A stretch of 64,000 nt of DNA from Ecytonucleospora hepatopenaei (taxonomy: Eukaryota; Microsporidia; Enterocytozoonidae): positions 744,001 to 808,000 of the forward strand of contig JAPMUG010000001.1 in NCBI GenBank assembly GCA_026692725.1. The letters run 5' to 3'. Below are positions 8,992 through 17,774 of the stretch, piece by piece. The number at the start of each line of letters is the position of its first letter. Position 1 is the stretch's first letter. A model generated the notes under the pieces. The model saw nothing but the letters and a program-made list of their open reading frames with translations. It was not told the origin of the DNA and made no database searches. Position numbers and translations under genes: made by a program.

Positions 8992-9705
8992 ATGGGGAAA
9001 ACAAAAATTTTAGAATTTATTGCAGCTCATAAAGATGGTGTGACGGAAAATAAAATTTTTGAAACATTTCCTGGACTTTCAACAGTAGACTTTGTTCTAA
9101 TAACATCCGATTTGTTAACATCAAACTTATTAGAAGTTACTGAAAATCAAGATGGTCAAAAAACTTATAAAGCACAGACATTACAAAATAGTTATGAAAC
9201 ATTAATTTTAAATTTGTTAGAAGACAGTAGTGATAATGGCGTTTGGCTAAAAGATATAAAAAACAAAACTAACATTCCACATGCGTATTTATTAAAGTTA
9301 TTGAGGAAATTAGAACAAGAATGTAAAATAAAAAGCGTAAAATCATTAAATACAAATAAAAAAACGTATGTTTTGTTTGATATTGAGCCTAATAAAATAG
9401 TTACAGGCGGTGTTTGGTTTACAAACAATGATATAGATTTAGATTTAGTAAATAACTTGATGAATGTATTGCACAAATTTATAAAAAATAAAAGAGAAGA
9501 AATTTCAAAGAAGAATACAGACTTGTTTTTACCTTCTATAGAGTTATTACCAACTAATACAGACTGTCATAATTTTTTAATTGAAAAAAGAATATTGCAA
9601 GTTAATATAACAAGAGAAGAAATTGATAATCTATTAAATGTTTTATATTATGATGGAAAAATTAAAAAATTTAAAATAGAAGGAGATGCTCATTATTATG
9701 CCTAG
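8992..9705 (+). CDS. RPC34: RNA polymerase III subunit RPC6/RPC34
   Basis: A 237-aa Pol III subunit that helps open promoters and contacts TFIIIB. Two N-terminal winged-helix domains are visible (about residues 1-65 and 68-130). The family signature follows: KKTYVLFDIEPNKIVTGGVW, equivalent to yeast/human Y(M/I)LYxLEPxxxVTGGxW. The C-terminal portion is shorter than the yeast protein (about 317 aa). The conserved C-terminal Cys cluster of human RPC39 is not visible. Start set at the ATG after CCC. The gene ends just before a convergent tRNA-Leu, itself a Pol III product. Confidence 0.9.
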   Translation: MGKTKILEFIAAHKDGVTENKIFETFPGLSTVDFVLITSDLLTSNLLEVTENQDGQKTYKAQTLQNSYETLILNLLEDSSDNGVWLKDIKNKTNIPHAYLLKLLRKLEQECKIKSVKSLNTNKKTYVLFDIEPNKIVTGGVWFTNNDIDLDLVNNLMNVLHKFIKNKREEISKKNTDLFLPSIELLPTNTDCHNFLIEKRILQVNITREEIDNLLNVLYYDGKIKKFKIEGDAHYYA

Positions 9706-9736
9706 AATCATCAAATACTTTTTAAAATATTTGAGC

Positions 9737-9740
9737 AAAA
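9737..9740 (-). terminator. Pol III TTTT terminator of tRNA-Leu
   Basis: On the minus strand the tRNA 3' end is followed immediately by TTTT, the canonical Pol III termination signal. Confidence 0.7.
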
Positions 9741-9818
9741 TGATTGAAACGGGATTCGAACCCGCGCCCGAAGACTACCGCCTTAAGGTAGCGCCTTAGA
9801 CCACTCGGCCATCCAATC
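9741..9818 (-). tRNA. tRNA-Leu (anticodon AAG)
   Basis: The reverse strand folds as a tRNA. The acceptor stem GATTGGA pairs with TTCAATC, with discriminator A. The D arm contains GGCCGAGTGGTCTAAGGC (box A-like). The anticodon stem CTACC/GGTAG encloses the 7-nt loop TTAAGGC, giving anticodon AAG (Leu, CUU; CUC by A34-to-inosine wobble). A short variable region of about 9 nt is followed by a T arm with GGTTCGAATCC (box B). There is no intron and CCA is not encoded. The variable arm is short for a type II tRNA, but the D-arm form is typical of Leu. Confidence 0.95.
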
Positions 9819-10199
9819 ATTAAAGTGTAAAGATATTAATAAATATTATTTTATTTATTTTTGATCAATATTGTTATTTTAATTTCTATAGTTATACTAC
9901 AAATATTTTTAAAAATGTCAACTATATTATGTGGAAACATACAATTTTTTTTAAATTTTGATTGGTTTTATTTTTTTATTTTCTAAGTATAAATATATTT
10001 ACAAATATAATGTCTATTTTTTATTATGTTATATTCTTAATTTTACAGCATGTAATTGAAATCAATTTAATCTTATTAAACTATTTTTTAAACTAAATAC
10101 ATTTAATATATCCTTTTATCAAACATAATCTATAATAAGCAACCGTCCCTAAACATTATTTTTTCAAAAAATTTAAAAAAATAAAAAATACCCAAATAT
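9819..10199. other. A+T-rich spacer between tRNA-Leu and eIF3i gene
   Basis: About 380 bp with no credible ORF. It holds the tRNA upstream flank and, at its right end, ACCC directly ahead of the TIF34 start. I see no RNA gene in it. Confidence 0.6.
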
Positions 10200-11207
10200 A
10201 TGGAAAGTAAAATTTCAACCAATTTTTTAAAAAATCATTATGACTTTATCACAGAGGGTAAAAGCAATGGTGTAATGGTTGGTTTAAACCAAAAGCCAAT
10301 AAAGGAAGTAAAATACAATTCAGACGGTGATTTTGTTTTTGGTTGTGGACTAGATTCTATTATCACCATGTTAAATTGCGAAGGAAAAGTTAAAGGAACT
10401 TTTCAAAAATCTGGTGGTGCAGTAAATTCCATTCTTCCCTTAGATTTCACGCTCTTTTCTGCTTCTTCTGATACAACGCTTTCTTCTTGGGATATCGAAA
10501 GCGGTAAATTATTAAATACAAAAGAAACAGAGAGTATGGTTAAGGCCATAGATGGAAATGAAAGCGTGATTTATTTTTTAACTGATAATTCTTTAAATCT
10601 CCAGGGATACATAGGTCGTATTGATTTAAGAACTTACAAAATTGAAAAATTGTTAGAACCCAAAGTGGTGTCAACAAAAGGTTTTTTAAAAGAAGACTTT
10701 TTTATTTTTGGTAATGAACAGGGAGAAATATCAAAACTTGATTTTAGAAACAACAATGTAATAACAGCAAAACATCACGATGCAAAAATTACATGTGTTT
10801 CACCAAGTGCCTGTCGTAATTTTTTCGCCACATCTTCTTTGGACGCAACAATGAAATTGATTGATTCTGAAACTTTGCAGTTTAAAAGGCTTTTTAAAGC
10901 CGAAGAACCAGTTAACTGTGCATCAATTTTCCCAAGCAACGATATTTTACTTTCAGGGGGAGGCATAAATGCAAGGGATGTTACTGTAACAAAAGGAAAA
11001 TCAACGTTTGACACAAATTTTTATGACATAGCCATTAGTCAAAAGATAGGATATTTTAACACACATATAGGTCCTGTTAATTGCTCAAGTATTTCACCTA
11101 CTGGGCTTCAAATAGCAACTGGGGGTGAAGATGGAAGGATTGCTTTGGTAAATCTTGGTAATGATTTTTATAAAGCACCTTTTACAGATCTTTCAAAATA
11201 TATTTAA
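10200..11207 (+). CDS. TIF34: Translation initiation factor eIF3 subunit i (WD40 propeller)
   Basis: A 335-aa WD40 protein. Repeats can be followed from PIKEVKYNSDGDFVFGCGLDS through SASSDTTLSSWDIESG, VSPSACRNFFATSSLDATMKLID and finally the family-specific C-terminal blade GYFNTHIGPVNCSSISPTG, then QIATGGEDGRIALV. This last blade (HxGPxNxxxxxPxGxxxxxGGEDG) identifies eIF3i/Tif34, which sits on eIF3b in the cytosol and promotes scanning. Length is close to the yeast protein (347 aa). TACCCAAAT before ATG is the CCC motif. Confidence 0.93.
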   Translation: MESKISTNFLKNHYDFITEGKSNGVMVGLNQKPIKEVKYNSDGDFVFGCGLDSIITMLNCEGKVKGTFQKSGGAVNSILPLDFTLFSASSDTTLSSWDIESGKLLNTKETESMVKAIDGNESVIYFLTDNSLNLQGYIGRIDLRTYKIEKLLEPKVVSTKGFLKEDFFIFGNEQGEISKLDFRNNNVITAKHHDAKITCVSPSACRNFFATSSLDATMKLIDSETLQFKRLFKAEEPVNCASIFPSNDILLSGGGINARDVTVTKGKSTFDTNFYDIAISQKIGYFNTHIGPVNCSSISPTGLQIATGGEDGRIALVNLGNDFYKAPFTDLSKYI

Positions 11208-11306
11208 ATATTTTTTATTAATTAGTTTAGATTTATTTATACTCATCTTTAAACATATAGTTTAATTTTTTTATAAAGTACCTCGCAAAAAAAATATTTT
11301 TTAACC

Positions 11307-11723
11307 TTAATTAGCTATCTGTTCATATCCTTCATCCTTATATTTTATGTAGATTTGACCATTGTTTGTTCTAATTTCTTTTAAACCACATTCAAACGTT
11401 CTTTCGATCTGTCCATTTTCAAATTCATACGTAATTATTTTTGTTTTTGCGTCATATAAGTATTTGTAGTTTTTTGTGGGCTTATTTGTAATTACGTATG
11501 TACTACCATCTTTTAAATAAAATCTTTTTTTATAGAGACTTTCTTCAGCCTTAATTACAGATTTGTTTTGTTGTTCAAAATTAATAGAATCTTGTATCAT
11601 TTTAAGATTTTTTAATTCACTCTTAAGTAAATCAACTACATCTACTTCATTATTTTCTATTTGTGAACATATTTTTTCTATTGTTTGAATTTTACTCAAA
11701 ATAATTTCTTTTATGTCCAGCAT
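11307..11723 (-). CDS. Tcp10/CPAP G-box-like small protein
   Basis: A 138-aa protein: a helical, probably coiled-coil N-terminus (residues 1-60), then beta-strand repeats (YLKDGSTYVITN, YEFENGQIERTFECG, KEIRTNNGQIYIKY). These resemble the single-layer beta-sheet repeats of the Tcp10_C/G-box domain of CPAP/SAS-4, where strands of the form F.NGQKE.....G.KE....DG alternate. That family works at centrioles, which microsporidia lack, so a role at the spindle plaque is only a guess. TTTCCCTGAAA precedes ATG. It is divergent from CCT3 with a 33-bp gap between start codons. Confidence 0.45.
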   Translation of the reverse strand: MLDIKEIILSKIQTIEKICSQIENNEVDVVDLLKSELKNLKMIQDSINFEQQNKSVIKAEESLYKKRFYLKDGSTYVITNKPTKNYKYLYDAKTKIITYEFENGQIERTFECGLKEIRTNNGQIYIKYKDEGYEQIAN

Positions 11724-11751
11724 TTTCAGGGAAAAAAATTAAATTTTTACT

Positions 11752-11754
11752 CCC
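11752..11754 (+). promoter_or_regulatory. CCC motif deciding the CCT3 start
   Basis: ACTCCCTT immediately precedes the ATG at 11757. It selects this start over an upstream in-frame TTG at 11685 that would overlap the divergent gene. Confidence 0.5.
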
Positions 11755-11756
11755 TT

Positions 11757-13328
11757 ATGAATAGACAAAAACCAAAGGCTTACATTCTTACAAAAAACGA
11801 TTCTACTGCAATTCAAAAATCAAGTGTTTATGCAGCCAAAATGCTTTCAGGTATGATAAAAACATGTTTGGGACCAAGGGCAATGCAGAAAATTGTGTTG
11901 ACTAAAATAAACACAGTCGAACACACCAATGATGGGATTAGCATTTTAAGAGAGTTGGACGTGAGTTTTCCAACTGCACGTTGTTTGATTGAGTTAAGCC
12001 AAACACAGGATGATGAGTGCGGGGACGGTACAACATCTGTTTTAATTTTAACAGCAGAATTGTTGGAAAAAGTTGTAAAATTATTGGAAGAGTTTCATCC
12101 TATCAAAGTTTGTAAAAAACTAAAAATTTTTAAGGAAAAAATACTGAATTTTGTTGAAACATTAGCAACCAAAGGTGGATTTGGTGATGTTGATCTACTT
12201 AAAGTTATAGAAGCAGCTGTATCCACTAAATTATGTTCACAAATAAATGTTCCTATAGGCGCAATGGCATTTGAAGCAATTAAGAAACTTTGCGTTGAAG
12301 AAGGCAATAAAATAGACATAAAAAATAATTTGAAAGTTGTGAAAGTTTTGGGCGATTTTAAGGAATGTAAGGTCGTGGATGGTATTGTTATAGACAAAGA
12401 TATTGTACACACGCAGATGAGCAAATCTGTTGAAAATCCTAAAATTTTGCTTTTGGATTGTGGTTTGGAGTATAAAAAAGGCGAGTCTGCAACAAACATA
12501 GAACTTGAAAATGCAGATGATTTTACAAAGATGTTGGTAGAAGAGGAAGATCAAATAAAGAAATTATGCAACACTATAATTGGATTAGAACCAAATATTG
12601 TAGTTTGTGGAAAAGGTGTGTGTGATTTGGCATCAAGTATTTTACAAGAAAAAAATATTACTTGTTTAAGACGCACAAGCAAAATCCATTTGAAAAGGAT
12701 AGCTAAAGCAACAGGAAGTTTTATAGTAAGTTGCATAGATGATGCCAAATCAGAACATTTGGGTGAATGTGGTAAATTTGAATACAAAAAAATAGGAAAA
12801 GAATATTTTTCTGTGTTTAGTAATTGTAAAGATCCTAAAGCAATAAGTTTAATATTATGTGGACCTACTAAAGACATTAACAATGAATTAGAGAGGAATT
12901 TTATGGATGCTATAAAAGTAGCAAAGAATATCGTAGAGGATAAACGAACTTTTCCGGGAGGTGGAGCAACAGAAATGGCTGTAAGTGTTTTTGCAAATTC
13001 TTTAAGTGAAAGTGCCAATTCTTTGTTAGAAAAGAAAATCGGCGATGCCATTACAAGTGCTTTTCAAATCATACCAAACATTCTTTTGACTAATTGCGGA
13101 GAAAGAAATCCATTGGAAAAAATTAACAGTCTTTTCAGTCAGGTTAAAACCACTAAAAATTATTTTATTGGCATAAATGGTATAACTGGAGGAATTGTTG
13201 ACACACGTGAAGTGGTAAACGAGCCTTTTATTGTAAAAATCCAGTGTTTTAAGTCTGTTTTTGATGCAGTTATTCAATTAATACGCATTGATGGCATAGT
13301 AGAATGTGTAAAAATTGGAAATGAATGA
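11757..13328 (+). CDS. CCT3: Chaperonin TRiC/CCT subunit gamma
   Basis: A 523-aa group II chaperonin subunit of the cytosolic ring that folds actin and tubulin. The equatorial ATP-binding motifs are KTCLGPRAMQK (near residue 41), TNDGISILREL and GDGTTSVLIL (about residues 88-97); the late motif is FPGGGATEMAVS, with GINGITGGIVDTREVVNEPF near the C-terminus. KTCLGPRAM(Q)K and the closing EPFIVKIQCFKSVFDAVIQLIRID match the gamma subunit better than the other seven. The apical domain has several non-conserved cysteines. Start chosen at the ATG after CCC. Confidence 0.9.
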   Translation: MNRQKPKAYILTKNDSTAIQKSSVYAAKMLSGMIKTCLGPRAMQKIVLTKINTVEHTNDGISILRELDVSFPTARCLIELSQTQDDECGDGTTSVLILTAELLEKVVKLLEEFHPIKVCKKLKIFKEKILNFVETLATKGGFGDVDLLKVIEAAVSTKLCSQINVPIGAMAFEAIKKLCVEEGNKIDIKNNLKVVKVLGDFKECKVVDGIVIDKDIVHTQMSKSVENPKILLLDCGLEYKKGESATNIELENADDFTKMLVEEEDQIKKLCNTIIGLEPNIVVCGKGVCDLASSILQEKNITCLRRTSKIHLKRIAKATGSFIVSCIDDAKSEHLGECGKFEYKKIGKEYFSVFSNCKDPKAISLILCGPTKDINNELERNFMDAIKVAKNIVEDKRTFPGGGATEMAVSVFANSLSESANSLLEKKIGDAITSAFQIIPNILLTNCGERNPLEKINSLFSQVKTTKNYFIGINGITGGIVDTREVVNEPFIVKIQCFKSVFDAVIQLIRIDGIVECVKIGNE

Positions 13329-13468
13329 TGTTTAAATTTTATTATTTATTAAATTTATTCAAACTTTTTAACACGTTTTATTACAGAAATAGTTTTGCAT
13401 TTTTTAAAACCTATCATTATTAAACATTGTGTTTCAAAAAATAGTTTTTTCTTTCATCTTCTAAAAAC

Positions 13469-14158
13469 ATGCTTAATGAAAATTTAAATAGTGCATTTTT
13501 ACAGAAAAAAACATTAAATAAACAAAATGAAATGATAAAAAAACAAAAAAACACCGATTTTTTTACGTTTGAAGGGGATTTACACAATAAAGAACAATTT
13601 TTGGAGTTTAAATTTGAAAAAGCAAATCACAAAGAGCAACCTGATTGTATTTTTTCTGGTAATATTTTGGAAGAACACAATACATTTAATACCCTTGAAA
13701 ATATTTTAAAAACAAAAGAACTGGAAAAAACTGAGGTAAACACAGAGAGAAACGACAATATAAATTTCTGGAATAGCAATGAGTATAAAGGTTGTTTAGA
13801 CAAAAATAAACCTGAAGATGAAGAATATTTTTTAAAAACAAAAGATAGACTTTTACCACTAGCAAATGTTAGCAAAATAATGAAATCAAGTGTTCCAGAA
13901 ACGGGTAAAATAGCAAAAGATGCAAAATCAACTTTGCAACATTCTGCTTCAGAGTTTATTGCTATAGTTACATGCAGAGCCAAAGATATTGCAGCAATAG
14001 AATCGAGAAAAGTAGTGACTGGCGACGATCTTATTAAAGCAATGAATGATTTGGATCTGAATTATTTTTCAGAAATAGCAAACAAATATTTTACGCAGTA
14101 TAAAAAAACAACAAATTCTTATGCATCTTTGTATTTAGACCAAAATTCAGAATTATAA
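13469..14158 (+). CDS. CCAAT-binding factor HAP3/NF-YB-like histone-fold protein
   Basis: 229 aa. The C-terminal histone fold (about residues 128-215) begins LPLANVSKIMKSSVPETGKIAKDAK and continues EFIAIVTCRAKDIAAIESRKVVTGDDLIKAM. This matches NF-YB/HAP3 (LPIANVxRIMKxxxPxxxKIAKDAKE...EFISFIT...R.TI.GEDIL.AM). It should pair with an NF-YC/HAP5-type partner to bind CCAAT DNA. The N-terminal 125 residues are acidic and Asn/Lys-rich with no motif. Absence of CCC before the ATG leaves the start uncertain; an in-frame ATG lies about 20 codons downstream. Confidence 0.85.
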   Translation: MLNENLNSAFLQKKTLNKQNEMIKKQKNTDFFTFEGDLHNKEQFLEFKFEKANHKEQPDCIFSGNILEEHNTFNTLENILKTKELEKTEVNTERNDNINFWNSNEYKGCLDKNKPEDEEYFLKTKDRLLPLANVSKIMKSSVPETGKIAKDAKSTLQHSASEFIAIVTCRAKDIAAIESRKVVTGDDLIKAMNDLDLNYFSEIANKYFTQYKKTTNSYASLYLDQNSEL

Positions 14159-14241
14159 TATAAATATTAATATTTATGTGATTTACCTATCATTTGTAAA
14201 CAAATTTAATGAAATGTAAATAAAATTGTAAATTTTTACCG

Positions 14242-14712
14242 ATGTTTAAATTTTATTTAAGTCCTAATAAATGGATTGTTTTGGATTTTAAATTATTTGA
14301 AAAAAGAAACGAAGAATACTTTATAGAAGAAAGTCAAGTTATAAAACTAAACATTTTTGATTGTAATCTAAAAAATAACCGAAAACCAAAAGATTCTTTA
14401 GAATTAGAAAGTATCATAAAAACAATCATGAAAGAATGTTTATTATATAAAACAACTGTGTTTAATTGTACCATTGCATTTACAAATGCTTGTTATTATG
14501 AAATTTTACATTATTTTATAATAGGTTTAGTTAAAAAAGGAATTCCATTAAGATTTTTGCCTTTTGTTTGTGAACATGAACAAAATATTTTTATATTAAA
14601 TCAACATAGACAAGTATTATTTGATAATTCAAAAATAGAAGAAAATGAAAAGACAAAGCTTTTTTCTAAAACATATGCACAAATGTTAGAAATTATAAAA
14701 GAAACCGTTTAG
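14242..14712 (+). CDS. Hypothetical protein, 156 aa
   Basis: Not recognised. The sequence alternates short strands and helices: FKFYLSPNKWIVLDFKL at the start, a hydrophobic CTIAFTNACYYEILHYFIIGLV helix near residues 75-97, then a charged C-terminus. No signal peptide, zinc cluster or catalytic motif is visible. It lies between the HAP3-like and SRP receptor genes on the same strand, about 80-90 bp from each. Confidence 0.6.
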   Translation: MFKFYLSPNKWIVLDFKLFEKRNEEYFIEESQVIKLNIFDCNLKNNRKPKDSLELESIIKTIMKECLLYKTTVFNCTIAFTNACYYEILHYFIIGLVKKGIPLRFLPFVCEHEQNIFILNQHRQVLFDNSKIEENEKTKLFSKTYAQMLEIIKETV

Positions 14713-14802
14713 TTTAATAAATTTGTTTTTTACCCTAAGTAAAACAAATTTACAAAAAAATTCTTTATATTCTATTTAAAATTTTACTTTATATTTTATC
14801 AA

Positions 14803-16011
14803 ATGTTAAATCAAACAAGAGACTATTTTTTAGTATTTGATAAACGTGGTTTTGTATTTTATGAAACAGGACCTGCACCTTATTTTTTGGATGAAATAAT
14901 TATAAAATTAGACTTAACAAATATTCATAATGAGAAAAAAATAAGAGACAAGTTTTTAGAAACTAAAACAGAAGGTGACATAGTATATTTGTGTTATTCT
15001 ACAACAAACAAACATTTAGAAGAATTTATTGAAAATTATAAAAAAACAATTTTAAAACAGAAAGATTCTGAACCTGAAAAAACATTTAACAAATGGCATG
15101 AGAGAATAAAAAATAAAACGTTTGGTATATTTAGCAATAAAATTAAGCTTAGTGATTTGGTAATTAGAATTCGTGAAAAGCTAGTAAACAAAAATATTGA
15201 ACCAAAGTATGCGGAAAGCTTAATTCAAGAAATATCAGGTATATGTATATCACAGGATAAAGAATGGATTATTGAGAATGATTTTAAAAATATGTGTAAA
15301 AATCTATTTGAAAATATTTTACCATCAATAAATCACAAAAATTTGTTGCATGAAATTTCAGATAAAAAGGCAAAAGGTGAAATTTTTAGTTTTTGTTTTG
15401 TAGGTGTAAATGGTGTGGGTAAGTCAACATCTCTTGCTAAAATGACTAGATGGTTACTTCAAAATGAAATGAGTGTTTTTATTGCTGCATGTGATACATT
15501 TAGAGCAGGTGCAGTAGAGCAACTGAAGGTTCACGTGGATCGATTTGTTAAGGCAGGACAAAAAGTGGGTTTTTATGAAAGCGGTTACAATAAAGACGAT
15601 GCAACAGTGGCAAAAAATGCAATTGAAAAGGCAAAATTACAAGGTTATGATGTAGTTTTAATTGACACTGCCGGTAGAATGCACGCAAATAAAGTACTGA
15701 TGTCATCTTTATCTAAATTAATAAGAGTCAATAATCCTACGCATATAATTTATGTAGGAGAAGCATTAACAGGAAATGATGGGGTAGATTTTATAAATGA
15801 GTTTAATAATTGCATAAGCGTAGGTAAAGAAGGAAGAAAAATAAATTCAATTATATTGACCAAGGTAGACACCGTGGGTGAAAAAATAGGAAATGTCTTT
15901 AATTTAACATTTAAAACAAAATCACCAATTTTATTTTTAGGATGTGGCCAAACAAATGCAGATTTAGTAGAAATGGACAGTGAACAAATAGCACATTTAT
16001 TATTAAATTGA
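14803..16011 (+). CDS. SRP101: Signal recognition particle receptor subunit alpha (SRalpha)
   Basis: A 402-aa receptor that docks SRP-ribosome complexes at the ER translocon. The N-terminal longin-like SRX domain (residues 1-60, DYFLVFDKRGFVFYETG) would bind SRbeta. The NG domain starts near 120; its GTPase motifs are GVNGVGKSTSLAKM (G1, near 202), ACDTFRAGAVEQL (G2), LIDTAGRMH (G3), ILTKVDTVGEKIG (G4) and the closing FLGCGQTNADL. The linker is much shorter than in yeast (621 aa), typical of microsporidian compaction. Confidence 0.93.
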   Translation: MLNQTRDYFLVFDKRGFVFYETGPAPYFLDEIIIKLDLTNIHNEKKIRDKFLETKTEGDIVYLCYSTTNKHLEEFIENYKKTILKQKDSEPEKTFNKWHERIKNKTFGIFSNKIKLSDLVIRIREKLVNKNIEPKYAESLIQEISGICISQDKEWIIENDFKNMCKNLFENILPSINHKNLLHEISDKKAKGEIFSFCFVGVNGVGKSTSLAKMTRWLLQNEMSVFIAACDTFRAGAVEQLKVHVDRFVKAGQKVGFYESGYNKDDATVAKNAIEKAKLQGYDVVLIDTAGRMHANKVLMSSLSKLIRVNNPTHIIYVGEALTGNDGVDFINEFNNCISVGKEGRKINSIILTKVDTVGEKIGNVFNLTFKTKSPILFLGCGQTNADLVEMDSEQIAHLLLN

Positions 16012-16041
16012 TATTATAAATAAAAAACTAACTATAAGATC

Positions 16042-16323
16042 ATGTCTGGTGTAAACATTTTTGCTTCCCAATTATTAACTTCTATAGGCTTGTACTTTTC
16101 TGCTACTTTTCTATGGATTATAAAAGGTGTAAAGACCAAAATTAACAGAATTATCGTTAAAACAAAAGAATTTACAATTCTAAAATTTTTATCCATAAAA
16201 ACAACACAAATTTATTTAAAAACAAACTGTTTGAAATATGTGTCACGTTATAAATACTCAAGTATCATAAAATACCTACTTGTCCTGCTATTTCAACTGC
16301 TTTTCCTTCTTCTGCAAATCTAA
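16042..16323 (+). CDS. Possible small membrane protein overlapping uL23 antisense
   Basis: A 93-codon ATG-initiated frame with hydrophobic segments at residues 8-28 and near the C-terminus. Its last 60 bp overlap the 3' end of the uL23 gene on the opposite strand, and that C-terminal hydrophobicity could be antisense noise from the uL23 codons. It fills an otherwise empty 250-bp gap. I cannot assign a family. Confidence 0.3.
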   Translation: MSGVNIFASQLLTSIGLYFSATFLWIIKGVKTKINRIIVKTKEFTILKFLSIKTTQIYLKTNCLKYVSRYKYSSIIKYLLVLLFQLLFLLLQI

Positions 16324-16657
16324 CAAATGCCTTTTTCTCATGTTTCTTGAATTTGACAAGTGTGTTGACTTTCTTAACAACAGTGTTGTATTTTTCTGTT
16401 ACTGCTTTTTTAATTTCTGGCTTTGTAGCACTGACATCCACAACAAACACAAGTGTATTATCCTTTTCCATTGCTTTTGCAGTTCTTTCATTTTTTATGG
16501 CATACTTGATTATCATTTTGTCTGAATGATCCTTCTTCAAAACATTTCTCTCATACTTTCCACTCTTTGAAACAATGTCCTCTTTTTGGTCTTTTTTGAT
16601 GCCTCTGTATCTATCTTTAATTGACAAAGACTTGTTGGTTTTTCTTACTCTTACCAT
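16265..16657 (-). CDS. RPL25: 60S ribosomal protein uL23 (L23a; yeast L25)
   Basis: A 130-aa protein of the large subunit near the peptide exit tunnel, where SRP and nascent-chain factors bind. The globular domain shows IKYAIKNERTAKAMEKDNTLVFVVDVSATKPEIKKAV then VVKKVNTLVKFKKHEKKAFVRFAEEGKAVEIAGQVGIL, matching the eukaryotic L23a core. The basic N-terminal extension is short. ATG is preceded by ACACCCAC. Codons 2-5 read GTAAGAGTAAGA, which looks like a 5' splice site placed directly after the start; here it simply encodes VRVR. Confidence 0.93.
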   Translation of the reverse strand: MVRVRKTNKSLSIKDRYRGIKKDQKEDIVSKSGKYERNVLKKDHSDKMIIKYAIKNERTAKAMEKDNTLVFVVDVSATKPEIKKAVTEKYNTVVKKVNTLVKFKKHEKKAFVRFAEEGKAVEIAGQVGIL

Positions 16658-16736
16658 GTGGGTGTAAAATTTTTAGAAAAAAAACCTGACTAAATTTACA
16701 ACCTGTAAAAAACAAAATATTGTTAAATTTCTTTTA

Positions 16737-17621
16737 ATGTTAGGAAAGAAAGGTAATTATAGAAAAATAGAGAAAATTGGAGAAGGGGCGTATGGAACTG
16801 TATACAAAGCAGTAAATAGAGATACAAATGAAGTTGTTGCTTTAAAAAAAGTAAAAATTTCAGAAGAAGATGAGGGAATTCCTGCAACAACCATAAGAGA
16901 AATTATTTTGCTAAAGAATTTAAAGCATCCACAGATAGTTGAACTTTTAGAAATTATACACAAAAATGACAAAATATATCTGGTATTTGAATATTTAAAA
17001 TCTGATTTAAAGAAGGTAATGAATGAAAATAATACAAAAGGCATAAAATTTACATACAAACAAATTTTAAAAATAAGCAAGCAGCTGCTTAAGGCAATAT
17101 TTTACTGTCATTCTAAAAACATTTTTCACAGGGATATAAAGCCACAGAACATTTTAGTAAACAATGATTTTGAAATAAAGTTAGCTGATTTTGGTTTGGC
17201 ACGTGGTGCAGCGGTACCTTTGAGAGTATACACACAGGAAATAATTACGTTATGGTACCGACCACCAGAGCTATTGTTAGGGAAAACATACTATGATTCA
17301 TCGGTTGATATTTGGTCTATTGCATGTATAATGTATGAAATGTACACATCCGAAGTATTGTTTCAGGGCACATCAGAAATTACACAAATACACAAAATAT
17401 ATGATGTATTAGGAGTACCCAACAATAATGTATGGGAAGGAGTTGAAAACAGAGATAACTACAACCCTAATAATTACATTCCAAAGTACAACAATGCACT
17501 TGATAAAATTGAACATATAGAGTTCAGGGATGTTTTGCAGAAAATGTTAAGGTACAATCCAATAGAAAGGTATAGCGCAAGAGAACTTTTAGATCTTGAT
17601 ATTTTTAAAAAATTTCAATAA
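16737..17621 (+). CDS. CDC28: Cyclin-dependent kinase CDK1/Cdc28-like
   Basis: A 294-aa Ser/Thr kinase. It has the Gly loop GEGAYGTVYKA (15-25), catalytic Lys in ALKKVK, cyclin-binding helix PATTIRE (49-55, the PSTAIRE equivalent), HRDIKPQNILV, DFGLARGAAVPLRVYTQEIITLWYRPPE with an activation-loop Thr near 166, and the CMGC insert. LWYRPPE and the VPLR.YT.EI loop point to CDK1/Cdc28 rather than Pho85 or Kin28. Tyr19 (Tyr15 of CDK1) is present, but the preceding inhibitory Thr14 position is Ala. It should drive the cell cycle with a cyclin not seen here; CDC7 is encoded 2.2 kb away. Confidence 0.9.
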   Translation: MLGKKGNYRKIEKIGEGAYGTVYKAVNRDTNEVVALKKVKISEEDEGIPATTIREIILLKNLKHPQIVELLEIIHKNDKIYLVFEYLKSDLKKVMNENNTKGIKFTYKQILKISKQLLKAIFYCHSKNIFHRDIKPQNILVNNDFEIKLADFGLARGAAVPLRVYTQEIITLWYRPPELLLGKTYYDSSVDIWSIACIMYEMYTSEVLFQGTSEITQIHKIYDVLGVPNNNVWEGVENRDNYNPNNYIPKYNNALDKIEHIEFRDVLQKMLRYNPIERYSARELLDLDIFKKFQ

Positions 17622-17774
17622 ATTACAAATACTTTTATTTACTTTTATGAATGTTTTTATACGAAAATATAATACAAAATGCCATTATTTTATTAATTTT
17701 TAAAAAGAAATTATAAATATTTAGTATATTATTTTATTTAATATTTTTAAATATTTTAAAACACATAAACAAAA

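Noticed and set aside
12551..13051. 166-codon minus-strand frame inside CCT3
   Set aside because: Antisense shadow; CCT3 is unambiguous on the plus strand.
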